64,000 nucleotides of DNA from Shewanella sp. MBTL60-112-B2 (GTDB lineage Bacteria > Pseudomonadota > Gammaproteobacteria > Enterobacterales > Shewanellaceae): positions 32,738 through 96,737 of the forward strand of contig NZ_BPFA01000019.1 of the NCBI RefSeq assembly GCF_019655055.1. The letters run 5' to 3'. The position numbers were made by a program, and so were the translations under genes. The notes under the pieces were generated by a model. That model was not told the DNA's origin. It saw nothing but the letters and a program-made list of their open reading frames with translations, and made no database searches. Shown here one piece after another: positions 38,601 to 46,563 of the stretch; positions within the stretch are counted from its first letter, which is position 1; every line of letters begins with the position of its first letter.

Positions 38601-38819
38601 CGGATAGGCAACGGTGATCCGCAAGTAATTTAGCTCAAACGAGGGGAAAACTTCTTTATTAATAATTAAGGTACTGAATAAACCACCAATGATCAGTATC
38701 CACATTAGTAGGTTGGCTGCGACATTGTTTCTAGCAAACCAGGCAATAATGCCAGTTTGAGGCGAGCTTGGGGCTCTCAAAGCTGGGTCGTGGTTATCTT
38801 GATTATTGTCTATGGTCAT
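35634..38819 (-). CDS. RND efflux transporter permease
   Basis: Inner-membrane pump of 1061 residues, AcrB-superfamily length, with twelve helices and two large periplasmic loops. Proton-relay aspartates are present in TM4 (VLGIVVDDAIVIGES, DD). In TM10 the AcrB AKNA site reads VVNDS (LAGVVVNDSLILVDF), so the relay lysine is absent; this is normal in the marine subgroup that also has the SLIESKLILPAHL loop. Start overlaps the stop of the adaptor gene by one base (TAATG), indicating coupling. Substrates are not predictable. Confidence 0.9.
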   Translation of the reverse strand: MTIDNNQDNHDPALRAPSSPQTGIIAWFARNNVAANLLMWILIIGGLFSTLIINKEVFPSFELNYLRITVAYPGAAPQEIEEGITIKIEEAIQDINGIKKVTSVASEGVGSVSIEVEDSYDPQDVLDEAKLRIDAISTFPVNIEKPDIYRVKPENNVIWISVYGDQSLQEMKELAKTIRDEVAALPAITKAQVTGVRDYEIGIELSEDKLREYGLTFSQVAQAVQNSSIDLPGGSIRAKDGDILLRTKGQAYTGEDFAQIVVSTRPDGSRIMLPQVATINDSFEERLEYTRFNGQPAAIIEILSVDDQNALDISAQVKDYIEQKRGALPTGAKLDTWGDLTHYLKGRLNMMLSNMFYGALLVFLILALFLEIKLAFWVMMGLPISFLGAMLFMPLEPFSLSINLLTLFAFILVLGIVVDDAIVIGESAYSEIEENGHSLENVIKGANKVAMPATFGVLTTIAAFMPMLMVSGPQGIIWKSIGMVVVLCLIFSLIESKLILPAHLAHMKPRKPREQLGLLGRLKAKLNDKVQYFIHNNYRPFLERCIVQRYNAVAVFIGVLILSISLVISGQVRWVFFPDLPSDFIQVNIEMEEGSSEENTLKVVQEVEEALYAMNDEMEKELGYPVVKHSFINMSSRTSAFLFAELTKGEDRDVDGETIATEWRKQLPELLAVKKLNINASTNDNGGDISFRLTSSNLEQLSKASEELKQKLATYEGVYDISDNFSSGSQEIKLQIRPEAEALGLTLSDLARQVRYGFYGYEAQRILRNKEEVKVMVRYPLEQRRTVGHLENMMIRTPSGAAVPFSTVAKLELGDSFSSITRVDGRRAISINANADTNKVEPSKVVGEIQKDFLPTLQAKYPNISTALDGGSADEQSALISLLQGFFFALFTIYALMAIPLKSYSQPLIIMSVIPFGMIGALFGHFILGLNMSILSLCGIVALAGVVVNDSLILVDFVNRARAEGQSIVKAAVDSGCYRFRAIILTSLTTFVGLVPILLEKSLQAQIVIPMAASLAFGILFSTVVTLILVPLLYIILDDIKRTSRRFFNWWWQPKSDQASV

Positions 38820-40066
38820 TATTGAGCCCCTGCATTGGCAAGTTGCTCTTCAGTGTTATTGCTATCTGAGTCTATGTCTTGTGATGAGTTGGCCTCTTCA
38901 CCTAGCACTTTAACTATTTGACCATTTTCCGCATTAGTCAGGTTAGTGAGAGATATCCGCTCACCACTTTGTAGGCTGTCTTTAATGTAAACATTTTCCA
39001 AATCACTTTTCACTACGTTGACTTCACGTAGCTCAATGCTGTTATCTTTATTAACGATAGTCACTTGGTTTTCGCGTACTAAATGACGCGGTAATTTTAC
39101 TATGCCTTCAACAGTGCGGCCTTTAATTACTGCGGTAACAAAGGTGCCGTATTTAAGTGGTAATTGGCCTTCAGCACGCTTGTTACGTAAGTAAGGGTCT
39201 TTGACTTCAGCAACCAAATAAACCATGCGGTTTTCTGCGTCAATAACCCCTTCACTGCGAATGATTTGTCCTTGCCATGTAATGGTTTTACCAGCTAAGT
39301 CAGCGCTTAAGCTAACATGGGTATCTGGGTTATCAACTGATTCAAGGTAAGCAAGATCATTGTTAGATAGCGGTAATCTGACTTCTGCAATGCGAGTGTC
39401 GTACAGTTCGCCCAAGTTAGTACCTAAAGTGACATATTGGCCTAAGTCGACGTTACGGGCTTTGATGATGCCATCGAATGGCGCGCGAATAACTGTGCGC
39501 TCTAAGTTACGCTGGGCACGGGCAAGTGCTGCTTGCTGGAACTTTACATTCGCTTGCTCTTGTTTAAGTTGTGGTAGACGTAGCCCAAGCTCTGGTGGAA
39601 TGCCGCCGTCATAGCCTTTCCAATCGTTCTTAGCGACTTCGCCTTTAGCACGCTCTTCCTCTAGCGCTGCTTTGGCTTGGGCAAGTGACGCCTGTGCCTG
39701 CATTAAGTCGGCTTCGTAATCAGAGGGCTCAATAACCGCAAGTTCATCGCCTTTTTTAACCACACCACCGGCAACAAAGTTAGCCGATATAGTCAGCATA
39801 CGGCCTTGGACTTCGGTGACTAATTGGGTTTTATATTTAGGGCTAACAACGCCATAAGAGGGTAGGTTTAAAGAAACCGTTTGCTGTTTCACCTCGGTAA
39901 CATCAACAATGGCGACAGGTACTTCATCGGCTTTTTGCTCAGGGGCTTCTTTAGTGTCGATCAGAATTTTTGCTACAACAATAAAGCCAAGAAGAATGAA
40001 TAGCGGTGACATTCTTCGAAGTAAGGTTTTAATTTTATTCATCATCTGGTCTGCGTTTCCATGCAA
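38819..40066 (-). CDS. RND efflux periplasmic adaptor (membrane fusion protein)
   Basis: HlyD/AcrA-type adaptor of up to 415 residues. An N-terminal membrane anchor (PLFILLGFIVVAKILI) is followed by the lipoyl half motif (VQGRMLTISANFVAGGVVKKGD), a coiled-coil hairpin (about 115-175, SLAQAKAALEEERAK), the second lipoyl half (TVIRAPFDGIIKARNVDLGQYV) and beta-barrel domain. The start at 40066 has GAAGAAG upstream; MMNKIKTLLRR at 40045/40042 is an alternative. It is first in the operon with the permease; an outer-membrane factor gene is not adjacent, so TolC is probably shared. Confidence 0.9.
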   Translation of the reverse strand: MHGNADQMMNKIKTLLRRMSPLFILLGFIVVAKILIDTKEAPEQKADEVPVAIVDVTEVKQQTVSLNLPSYGVVSPKYKTQLVTEVQGRMLTISANFVAGGVVKKGDELAVIEPSDYEADLMQAQASLAQAKAALEEERAKGEVAKNDWKGYDGGIPPELGLRLPQLKQEQANVKFQQAALARAQRNLERTVIRAPFDGIIKARNVDLGQYVTLGTNLGELYDTRIAEVRLPLSNNDLAYLESVDNPDTHVSLSADLAGKTITWQGQIIRSEGVIDAENRMVYLVAEVKDPYLRNKRAEGQLPLKYGTFVTAVIKGRTVEGIVKLPRHLVRENQVTIVNKDNSIELREVNVVKSDLENVYIKDSLQSGERISLTNLTNAENGQIVKVLGEEANSSQDIDSDSNNTEEQLANAGAQ

Positions 40067-40198
40067 AGACTTCTTCTATTTGCATAAATTACCAGACTCA
40101 TGGTCAAGGTGATAGCGTTATTTGTAAATGAAATGTTTCAAGTTGTAGTAATGTATTTGCAGGAGAATAGGTTGTTAGTTGGATGATAGGTATTAAAA

Positions 40199-40219
40199 AG
40201 GGCCACATAATGTGACCCT
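40199..40219 (-). terminator. srmB terminator
   Basis: AGGGTCACA-TTA-TGTGGCCCT followed by TTTTTAA on the minus strand. Confidence 0.7.
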
Positions 40220-40240
40220 AATAATTAGAATGAAGCCTAA

Positions 40241-41482
40241 TTACTTCTTCTTTTTCTTCTTCTTGTTCTTCTTGCTGAAGTTCTTGCTGTTATCTGGACC
40301 AGGCTTTTTCTTTCCAGGCGGCTTAGCTTCTTTGTTCTTCGGGCGCAGGTCTTTAACGAAACGACGCTTTAATGGTTGCTCGATATAACGCTCGATCTTA
40401 CCAACAACACGTATGTCATGGGCTTCAACTAGCGAGATAGCAGTACCTTTTGCGCCTGCACGGCCAGTACGACCGATACGGTGTACATAGGTGTCGGCAG
40501 AGCGTGGCATATCGAAGTTGATAACATGAGTAATATCATCAATATCGATACCGCGTGCGGCAACGTCAGTTGCTAGCAAGATATTAACTTCGCCTTTGGT
40601 AAAGCGACCAAGAGCTTGGAAGCGAGCTTTTTGCTCCATATCACCACGCATAAATGCACAAGTGATACCTTCTTTTTGCAATAGACCTTCAAGGCTTGCA
40701 ACCGCTTCACGTGTCTTAACGAAGACGATAGTGCGTTGCACTTCTTCTTGTTTTAACAGTGCGCACAACAGCGCAAACTTATGTGCTTTATCATCAGCAA
40801 GGTGGATCCACTGGTGGATCTTAGCTTTTTCGCTACGTGGCGCTTCAGCTTCTAGCTTTACTGGATTCGTTAGTAGGTTGTGTGAGAAACGACCCACGTC
40901 GCTGCCTTCAAGAGTGGCAGAGAACAGCATGGTTTGTTTACGGCCAACAGACTCGATAGCAATACTTTCAACTACGGCAGAAAAACCCATGTCTAGCATG
41001 CGGTCTGCTTCGTCGATAACTAATACTTCAACTTCTTCAGCGTTGAAGTGACCTTTATCTAGGTACTCCATTAAACGGCCTGGAGTCGCGACTAAGATAT
41101 CAACGTTCTTTTGCAGTGCTTCTTCTTGAGGACCGTAAGGCACACCGCCAGTGATGATCACTGTGTCTAAACCAAGCCCTGTAGCAAGGTGGCTAGCATA
41201 ACGGTGGATCTGGCTAGCAAGTTCACGAGTAGGAGTCAGGATCAATACTCGTGCGCGGCCGCCATATCGGCGTGGGAAGTCGATAAGGTGCTGCAACGCA
41301 GGCAGAAGGAAGCTTGCTGTCTTACCCGTGCCAGTAGGCGCGCGAGCTAAGATATCTCTTTGCTCCATTGCGACTGGGATTGTTTGCTGTTGTATCGTAG
41401 TGGGCTTGTTGTGGCCCATTGCTTTCAGTGACTCTAACAAACAAGGGTCAAGCTGGAGATCTTCAAATTGCATGCGTGGCAT
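40241..41482 (-). CDS. srmB: ATP-dependent RNA helicase SrmB (DEAD box)
   Basis: DEAD-box helicase acting in large ribosomal subunit assembly. The motifs occur in order: Q motif (TTIQQQTIPVA), motif I APTGTGKT (~49-56), PTRELA, TPGR, DEAD (VIDEADRM, ~160), SAT (LFSATLEG), and HRIGRTGRAG (~335). The C-terminal tail is basic and ends in a poly-lysine run. At 413 residues it is slightly shorter than E. coli SrmB (444). Adjacent to trmN6, as srmB and yfiC are neighbours in E. coli too, but here they are co-directional rather than divergent, which supports SrmB over other DEAD proteins. Confidence 0.9.
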   Translation of the reverse strand: MPRMQFEDLQLDPCLLESLKAMGHNKPTTIQQQTIPVAMEQRDILARAPTGTGKTASFLLPALQHLIDFPRRYGGRARVLILTPTRELASQIHRYASHLATGLGLDTVIITGGVPYGPQEEALQKNVDILVATPGRLMEYLDKGHFNAEEVEVLVIDEADRMLDMGFSAVVESIAIESVGRKQTMLFSATLEGSDVGRFSHNLLTNPVKLEAEAPRSEKAKIHQWIHLADDKAHKFALLCALLKQEEVQRTIVFVKTREAVASLEGLLQKEGITCAFMRGDMEQKARFQALGRFTKGEVNILLATDVAARGIDIDDITHVINFDMPRSADTYVHRIGRTGRAGAKGTAISLVEAHDIRVVGKIERYIEQPLKRRFVKDLRPKNKEAKPPGKKKPGPDNSKNFSKKNKKKKKKK

Positions 41483-41551
41483 CTCAATAAATAATAGCCG
41501 AGTATTATAAAGCTTATAGAAGCGACTTTAAACGATTAGATCGCTAGATCC

Positions 41552-42322
41552 TTAAAGCTTTAAATAAAAATCCCTGCTCAATAGGCTAAATGCTTGGCTG
41601 TAATGGCCATTTTTCTCACGAATAGAAAGCTGCTGTAGGGCAACATCCTCATGCTTAGCTGCCACAACTGGCTGGGTTGCTACTTTGGCATGATGCTCTA
41701 AGGCTGCGGTATGGCGTAAAACCAAGACCTGTCGATTGGCAGTTTTACCTTCAACGCTTGCAGCCAGCAGCTTTTGGCTTAATTCTAGCTGATGCGTGCT
41801 GAGCTTGGCTTCAAACAGGTTAACCGATTCAGTTGGCAAAATAAGGCTGGCAGCCCCTTGAGGGCCTAAAAGCTGTTTTATTGCCGCTAGTAGACTATCG
41901 AAGCTTAAGCTATCTGTATGGCGCGCCGTGGCTCTAGAGGTATTGCTCGATTGTGGACCATTGGCAAAATAGGGGGGATTACAGATGATATGGTCGAACT
42001 GCTTGGGGGCCTCGGCCTGATAGTGAGCTTGAGCGTAGGCTTGAATATCAGCACAAATAATCTCAAGACGCTCTGACCAAGGGCAAGCATTGAAATTTTG
42101 CTGACAATCTAGGGCTGCATCTGTGTCTAGTTCAATCGCGGTAATCTTAGCTTGGCTGCGTTGGGCTGCCATTAAGCTCAGTAGGCCACTGCCTGCACCA
42201 ATATCAAGTATGGTCTTTGCCTGTACTAATGGTGCCCAAGCGCCCAAAAGTACGCCATCAGTACTAACGGGCATACCGCAACGACTGTCATCGACGTGAA
42301 AGAGTTTGAAGGTAAAAGGCAT
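41552..42322 (-). CDS. trmN6: tRNA1(Val) adenine-37 N6-methyltransferase
   Basis: SAM-dependent methyltransferase (YfiC) that makes m6A37 in tRNA1(Val). SAM loop DIGAGSG at 40-46 and catalytic NPPY at 115-118 ([11 protein letters not shown]) are intact. The N-terminal [25 protein letters not shown] is characteristic of this family. It lies upstream of srmB with a 69-nt gap on the same strand, so the two may be co-transcribed. Confidence 0.9.
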   Translation of the reverse strand: MPFTFKLFHVDDSRCGMPVSTDGVLLGAWAPLVQAKTILDIGAGSGLLSLMAAQRSQAKITAIELDTDAALDCQQNFNACPWSERLEIICADIQAYAQAHYQAEAPKQFDHIICNPPYFANGPQSSNTSRATARHTDSLSFDSLLAAIKQLLGPQGAASLILPTESVNLFEAKLSTHQLELSQKLLAASVEGKTANRQVLVLRHTAALEHHAKVATQPVVAAKHEDVALQQLSIREKNGHYSQAFSLLSRDFYLKL

Positions 42323-42813
42323 GGCAATATTGAGGTGGTGTTAACTGTGAAGCTAATTGTACGCTAATCAAGGCTATAGCGTAATCTCCTAATCTAGGTT
42401 TAATTGTTAATGCTTTATACAAGCTTTAGCTATTTTGCATGTAAGTGGTTACTCACTTTGAGTGGCTTGCTGGCTATTAAAGCGGATGTGTCTTGTTGTG
42501 GGTGCTCATGGGGTGAATGTAAGTAATGGAAATGCACTGTTAGCTAGTTGTTGCAGCTTGTATCGAGAATGGCCGTTTTTCCGTATGCGTGCTTGTTTGT
42601 TAATTACGACTCTGTTAATAGTATGCCCTCTTTGTTGGGGAAAAGCCCAATTTTGGAGTCGGTAAACCAGTTTTAAAGCAATTTAAGCGTTCTTTTTTCC
42701 GCTACTGTTCATAAACTCGCCAAGAATGGGCCGTATTTACCACGGAACCGTGTAAATAAATGATTACACCTTTTTTGTTGTCATCCTAAGTGGTGCCTTA
42801 GGAGCTTGACAGT
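42323..42813 (+). promoter_or_regulatory. Leader region upstream of brnQ
   Basis: About 490 bases without a convincing gene. Near the end are a hairpin TCCTAAG-TGG-TGCCTTAGGA (about 42784-42803) and the ribosome site AGGAGC that serves the nine-codon leader ORF. A 67-residue frame at 42462-42665 has no ribosome site and is not called. Confidence 0.45.
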
Positions 42814-42843
42814 ATGAAAATATTTAACCAAATAAAATTATGA
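42814..42843 (+). CDS. Nine-codon leader peptide overlapping brnQ start
   Basis: ATG AAA ATA TTT AAC CAA ATA AAA TTA TGA encodes MKIFNQIKL. AGGAGC lies eight bases before its ATG, an ideal spacing, whereas the brnQ ATG at 42840 has no site of its own. The TGA overlaps the brnQ ATG as ATGA, the standard arrangement for termination-reinitiation. Three of nine residues are Ile or Leu, the transporter's substrates, hinting at a sensing role. An alternative reading is a small frame change at the true start of brnQ. Confidence 0.6.
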   Translation: MKIFNQIKL

Positions 42844-44186
42844 TGGGGCATAAAGTGCAGAATAATCAAATGAGTATTGCAGACACGCTAGGGTTAGGTT
42901 TCATGACCTTCGCGTTCTTTTTGGGGGCGGGTAATTTAATCTTCCCTCCTTTAGCTGGCTTTTTGGCGGGCGAAAATATTACGCTAGCTATGTTTGGCTT
43001 TCTTATTACAGCGGTCGGCCTTCCCCTTATTACTCTGATTGCTGTCGCTAAAGCGAACGGTAAAATTATGCAGTTGCTTCCTCCCATCGCAGCGACCGCA
43101 TTAGCCGTATCAATTTTTATCATCATAGGTCCTGCGTTCGCCGCACCAAGAACCGGACTTGTGGCTTATGAAGTCGGCTTTAAGCCGTTTCTAGAAGATA
43201 CATCAGCCACCTTTATGATAGCTGGATTGACCTTTAATATAACTCAGCTTATTTATACATTGGGTTTCTTCGGTCTTTCTATGGTGCTAGCGCTCTTCCC
43301 TGGCAAGCTACTTGATAGCGTAGGTAAAGTGTTAACGCCAATCCTTATTCTGCTATTAGTAGGCCTAGCGATCTCTGTTATCGTGATCCCTGGTAGCGAT
43401 ATCGGTGCTGCTGTGGGGGATTATCAATCTAGCCCGTTAACTAAAGGCATCTTAGAAGGTTACAACACCATGGATACCTTGGCGTCGTTGATCTTCGGTA
43501 TGTTAATTATCGACATTCTACGTAAGAAAGGCATCACAGAGCCAAAAGCACAGACTAACTATCTGATCAAAGCTGCATTAATTGCTGCGGCAGGCTTAGC
43601 ATTTGTTTACGTATCACTATTTTATCTAGGTGCAACCGCCGGTGACTTAGCTGCAGGTGCTGAAAATGGTGGCGTGATCTTAACTAACTATGTAATCGCA
43701 AAATTTGGCGCAAGCGGCATGGTGTTATTGTCATCAGTAGTGACACTAGCCTGTTTAACGACCGCAGTTGGCCTAATTAGTGCCTGTAGCGAGTATTTTA
43801 ATGAGCTACTACCAAAGATCTCTTACGGCCGTTTTGTGGTAATCGTAAGTCTTGTTTGTGCAACGGTTGCTAACGTTGGTTTGGCGCAGTTAATCGACAT
43901 TAGCGTACCTGTGCTAATGACGGTTTATCCGGTTGCTATTGCATTGGTTGCGGTGACTTTCTTAACTGAACGCTTTGCAAACCCGAAAGCTGCACACCGT
44001 ATCGTACTGAGTGTTGCGCTGTTCTTCGGTATTATTGATGGCTTTAAAGCGGCTAAAGTGGACGTAAGCATGTTTAACTTTATGCCACTACATAACGAAG
44101 GCATGGCATGGTTACTACCTACTGCTATCGTAATCGTGGCTTGTATGCTGATTAAAAAGCCAAAAGAGCAGTTAGCGGCAAATTAA
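42840..44186 (+). CDS. brnQ: Branched-chain amino acid transport system II carrier (LIVCS)
   Basis: Inner-membrane Leu/Ile/Val symporter of 448 residues with about twelve hydrophobic segments. The opening ADTLGLGFMTFAFFLGAGNLIFPP is the family's N-terminal signature, and TAVGLISACSEYFNELLPK and the C-terminal WLLPTAIVIVACML follow as expected. The alternate start at 42870 (MSIADTLG) is closer to the usual N-terminus but lacks a ribosome site; coupling to the leader ORF explains initiation at 42840. A terminator follows at once. Confidence 0.9.
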   Translation: MMGHKVQNNQMSIADTLGLGFMTFAFFLGAGNLIFPPLAGFLAGENITLAMFGFLITAVGLPLITLIAVAKANGKIMQLLPPIAATALAVSIFIIIGPAFAAPRTGLVAYEVGFKPFLEDTSATFMIAGLTFNITQLIYTLGFFGLSMVLALFPGKLLDSVGKVLTPILILLLVGLAISVIVIPGSDIGAAVGDYQSSPLTKGILEGYNTMDTLASLIFGMLIIDILRKKGITEPKAQTNYLIKAALIAAAGLAFVYVSLFYLGATAGDLAAGAENGGVILTNYVIAKFGASGMVLLSSVVTLACLTTAVGLISACSEYFNELLPKISYGRFVVIVSLVCATVANVGLAQLIDISVPVLMTVYPVAIALVAVTFLTERFANPKAAHRIVLSVALFFGIIDGFKAAKVDVSMFNFMPLHNEGMAWLLPTAIVIVACMLIKKPKEQLAAN

Positions 44187-44217
44187 TGGCTAATGCCTGT
44201 TTGATAACATAAAATTG

Positions 44218-44248
44218 AGGCGATGTTTCTAGGAACATCGCCTTTTTT
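44218..44248 (+). terminator. brnQ terminator
   Basis: AGGCGATGTT-TCTAGG-AACATCGCCTTTTTT. Confidence 0.88.
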
Positions 44249-44255
44249 GTTTAAA

Positions 44256-44517
44256 AGAAGGTTTGAAAGAAGGTCCTAGGAGCTAGGAAAAGCAGGTTCT
44301 AGGATGGAAGGTCCTAGGAAGAGCAGAGACGGAAAGGCAAAAACGGTAAAAGCTAGGAAAAGCCGTTACGGCTAAGACGGATAAAGCCGGAAAACAAAAG
44401 ATAACAGCTTGACGCTTTTGGCTTTTGCTTTTCCTCGCAGCGAAGCGTCCTAGATTCTAGGACCTAGGATCTAGGCCCTTTAAACCTCGGTCCTTTAAAC
44501 CTAGGCCCTTCTTTAAA
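44256..44517. repeat. Family A element, complete copy
   Basis: Left end GAAAGAAGGTCCTAGG and right end CCTAGGCCCTTCTTTAAA are inverted copies, 262 bp apart. Inside, CTAGGAAAAGCAGG, GAGCAGAGACGG, and GGTAAAAGCTAGG on the purine arm face GGCTTTTGCTTTTCCTCG and GCGAAGCGTCCTAG on the pyrimidine arm. It starts within ten bases of the brnQ terminator and ends 18 bases before the xerD start. Confidence 0.82.
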
Positions 44518-44534
44518 CTAAATAGGAATAATCT

Positions 44535-45437
44535 GTGTCAGACAAGTACACGCCCGATAGTATTATTGATCTGTTTTTAGATGACCTTTGGTCAACCAAG
44601 GGCTTAAGTGATAACACCTTGAGCGCCTATCGCACCGATCTGCGCCATCTCGACCGTTATCTGCAAAAGCAAGGTGACAAGCTAGTGACTTGCTCTCAGT
44701 TCGAGATCCGCAACTATTTGGCTGAACGCTTCGACAAAGGCTTCGCTAAGACCAGTAGTGCCCGCATGATGAGCAGTCTTAGACGCTTTTATGGCTACCT
44801 TATTGTAAAAAAGCAGATCGATAGCGACCCGATGGCACTTATCGAGTCGCCTAAACTTGCGCGTAAATTACCTGACTCTTTAAGCGAAGAAGATATCGAT
44901 CGTTTGTTAGCTGAGCCTGTAGATGATGATCCGCTAGAGTGTCGTGATAAAGCTATGCTTGAGCTGTTATACGCCACGGGGTTGCGAGTGTCTGAGCTGG
45001 TGGGATTGACCATGGAGCAGCTAAGCTTGCGTCAGGGTCTGGTACGCATTACTGGTAAAGGTGGCAAGGAGCGCTTAGTGCCGCTAGGGGAACTGGCTAT
45101 CAGCGAGATAGAGTCCTACCTTAAATTTGCCAGAGCAGAGCTGCTTAAGGGCAAGCAAAGTGATGTGCTATTTCCATCTAAACGGGCGCAGCAGATGACG
45201 CGCCAGACTTTCTGGCACCGTATTAAGCTTTATGCGCTTAGAGCTGGGATCAGCACCGAGCTTTCTCCTCATACTCTACGACACGCCTTCGCGACTCATC
45301 TGCTTAACCATGGTGCCGATCTGCGCGTGGTGCAATTGCTGCTGGGTCACAGCGACCTGTCTACAACACAGATCTACACCCATGTAGCCACTGCAAGGTT
45401 AGCTAGCCTTCACAGCGAGCATCATCCAAGAGGATAA
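44535..45437 (+). CDS. xerD: Site-specific tyrosine recombinase XerD
   Basis: Chromosome dimer resolution recombinase acting at dif with XerC under FtsK control. All active-site residues are present: R151 (ATGLRVSE), K175 (TGKGGKER), H246 and R249 (HTLRHAF), H272 (LGHSD) and Y281 (IYTHV). The 300-residue length is standard. GTG start with AGGAA at good spacing. Followed by dsbC and recJ, the common order in this lineage. A family A repeat now fills its promoter region. Confidence 0.96.
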   Translation: MSDKYTPDSIIDLFLDDLWSTKGLSDNTLSAYRTDLRHLDRYLQKQGDKLVTCSQFEIRNYLAERFDKGFAKTSSARMMSSLRRFYGYLIVKKQIDSDPMALIESPKLARKLPDSLSEEDIDRLLAEPVDDDPLECRDKAMLELLYATGLRVSELVGLTMEQLSLRQGLVRITGKGGKERLVPLGELAISEIESYLKFARAELLKGKQSDVLFPSKRAQQMTRQTFWHRIKLYALRAGISTELSPHTLRHAFATHLLNHGADLRVVQLLLGHSDLSTTQIYTHVATARLASLHSEHHPRG

Positions 45438-45669
45438 TCAATTTGCTATACATCAGCTTGATATGCATCAGCTGTTACAATTGTGGTTGGTTAATATCTT
45501 TCAGCAAACCTAGACTTAAACTTAATTATTTGATGGATTTCACGTCTGTACGATTTAGTTACAGCAAATAATTTGCTTTAACTGGGTTGAGTCTGTAACT
45601 TTTCAGCTCCAGACAAGGTCTAATCTTTTATATCCATCAGTCTGCCCCTTACACAGAGTAGGAAAACTA

Positions 45670-46395
45670 ATGAAGTTCACTCGAACATTTTCTTTGATTG
45701 CTGCAATGATGATTGCACCAGCAGCCCTAGCGGCATCGAATAGCAGCGACGATACCGCCGCATTAAAGCAAAAGCTAAGTGATACATTAAGCGTTGAAGT
45801 GATCTCAATAAAGCCGTCACCAGTTGCAGAGCTATATGAAGCCTTTACCGATCGCGGTGTGCTGTATATCTCTAAAGATGGTTCAAAGCTATTTCACGGT
45901 AGCCTTTATGACCTAGATAAGGGCATGAAGAATCTAACTGAGGCGGCAATGGCGGGCCCACGTTTGGACATGCTCAAGCCACTAGAAGAAAACATGCTGG
46001 TTTACAAAGCCAAGAATGAAAAGCATGTAGTGACTATCTTTACCGATGTTAGCTGTGGCTATTGCCGTAAGTTGCACAACGAAATGGACGGTTATAATGA
46101 CCTAGGCATTACTGTGCGTTACTTAGCTTTCCCACGTGCAGGCGTGCCTTCGGCGAATGCCGACGAGATGGAGTCGGTATGGTGTGCGACCGATCCGTTA
46201 AAGGCGATGGGCGAGGCTAAAAATGGTAAGGCAGTTAAGCAAGCTAAGTGTGACGCTAAAATTGCCGAGCAATATCATGCAGGACAAGCTATTGGTATTA
46301 ATGGTACACCGGCAATCATTCTTGAAGACGGTACTTTGATCCCAGGTTACCAGCCACCTAAGGCTCTACTACGTACACTAGAGTCTGTACAGTAA
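45670..46395 (+). CDS. dsbC: Thiol:disulfide interchange protein DsbC
   Basis: Periplasmic disulfide isomerase of 241 residues. The signal peptide is MKFTRTFSLIAAMMIAPAALA (about 21). An N-terminal dimerisation domain (~25-85) is followed by a thioredoxin fold with the active site C129-G-Y-C132 (TDVSCGYCRKLH). A second pair (SVWCATD and QAKCDAK) matches the structural disulfide, and the cis-proline loop is INGTPAIIL. AGGAAAACTA is the ribosome site. Confidence 0.95.
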   Translation: MKFTRTFSLIAAMMIAPAALAASNSSDDTAALKQKLSDTLSVEVISIKPSPVAELYEAFTDRGVLYISKDGSKLFHGSLYDLDKGMKNLTEAAMAGPRLDMLKPLEENMLVYKAKNEKHVVTIFTDVSCGYCRKLHNEMDGYNDLGITVRYLAFPRAGVPSANADEMESVWCATDPLKAMGEAKNGKAVKQAKCDAKIAEQYHAGQAIGINGTPAIILEDGTLIPGYQPPKALLRTLESVQ

Positions 46396-46468
46396 CTATT
46401 AGGCGCAAATAAGGCCTACATAAGAGCAAATACAGTCTTATAAAGCATGGTCTGTAAACGTTATCGCT

Positions 46469-46498
46469 AAAAAAGGTGGGCCTAGGCTCACCTTTTTT
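46469..46498 (+). terminator. dsbC terminator
   Basis: AAAAAGGTGGGCC-TA-GGCTCACCTTTTTT, with one internal mismatch. Confidence 0.85.
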
Positions 46499-46563
46499 GT
46501 GCCCCTTTTCTAGCAGTCTTTGTTATGCTGCTACTGTTTTTAGTTTTGAGGGTTTAATCCAAC

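Noticed and set aside
42462..42665. 67-residue open frame upstream of brnQ
   Set aside because: No ribosome site, Cys/Trp-rich composition and no resemblance to a protein; likely chance.
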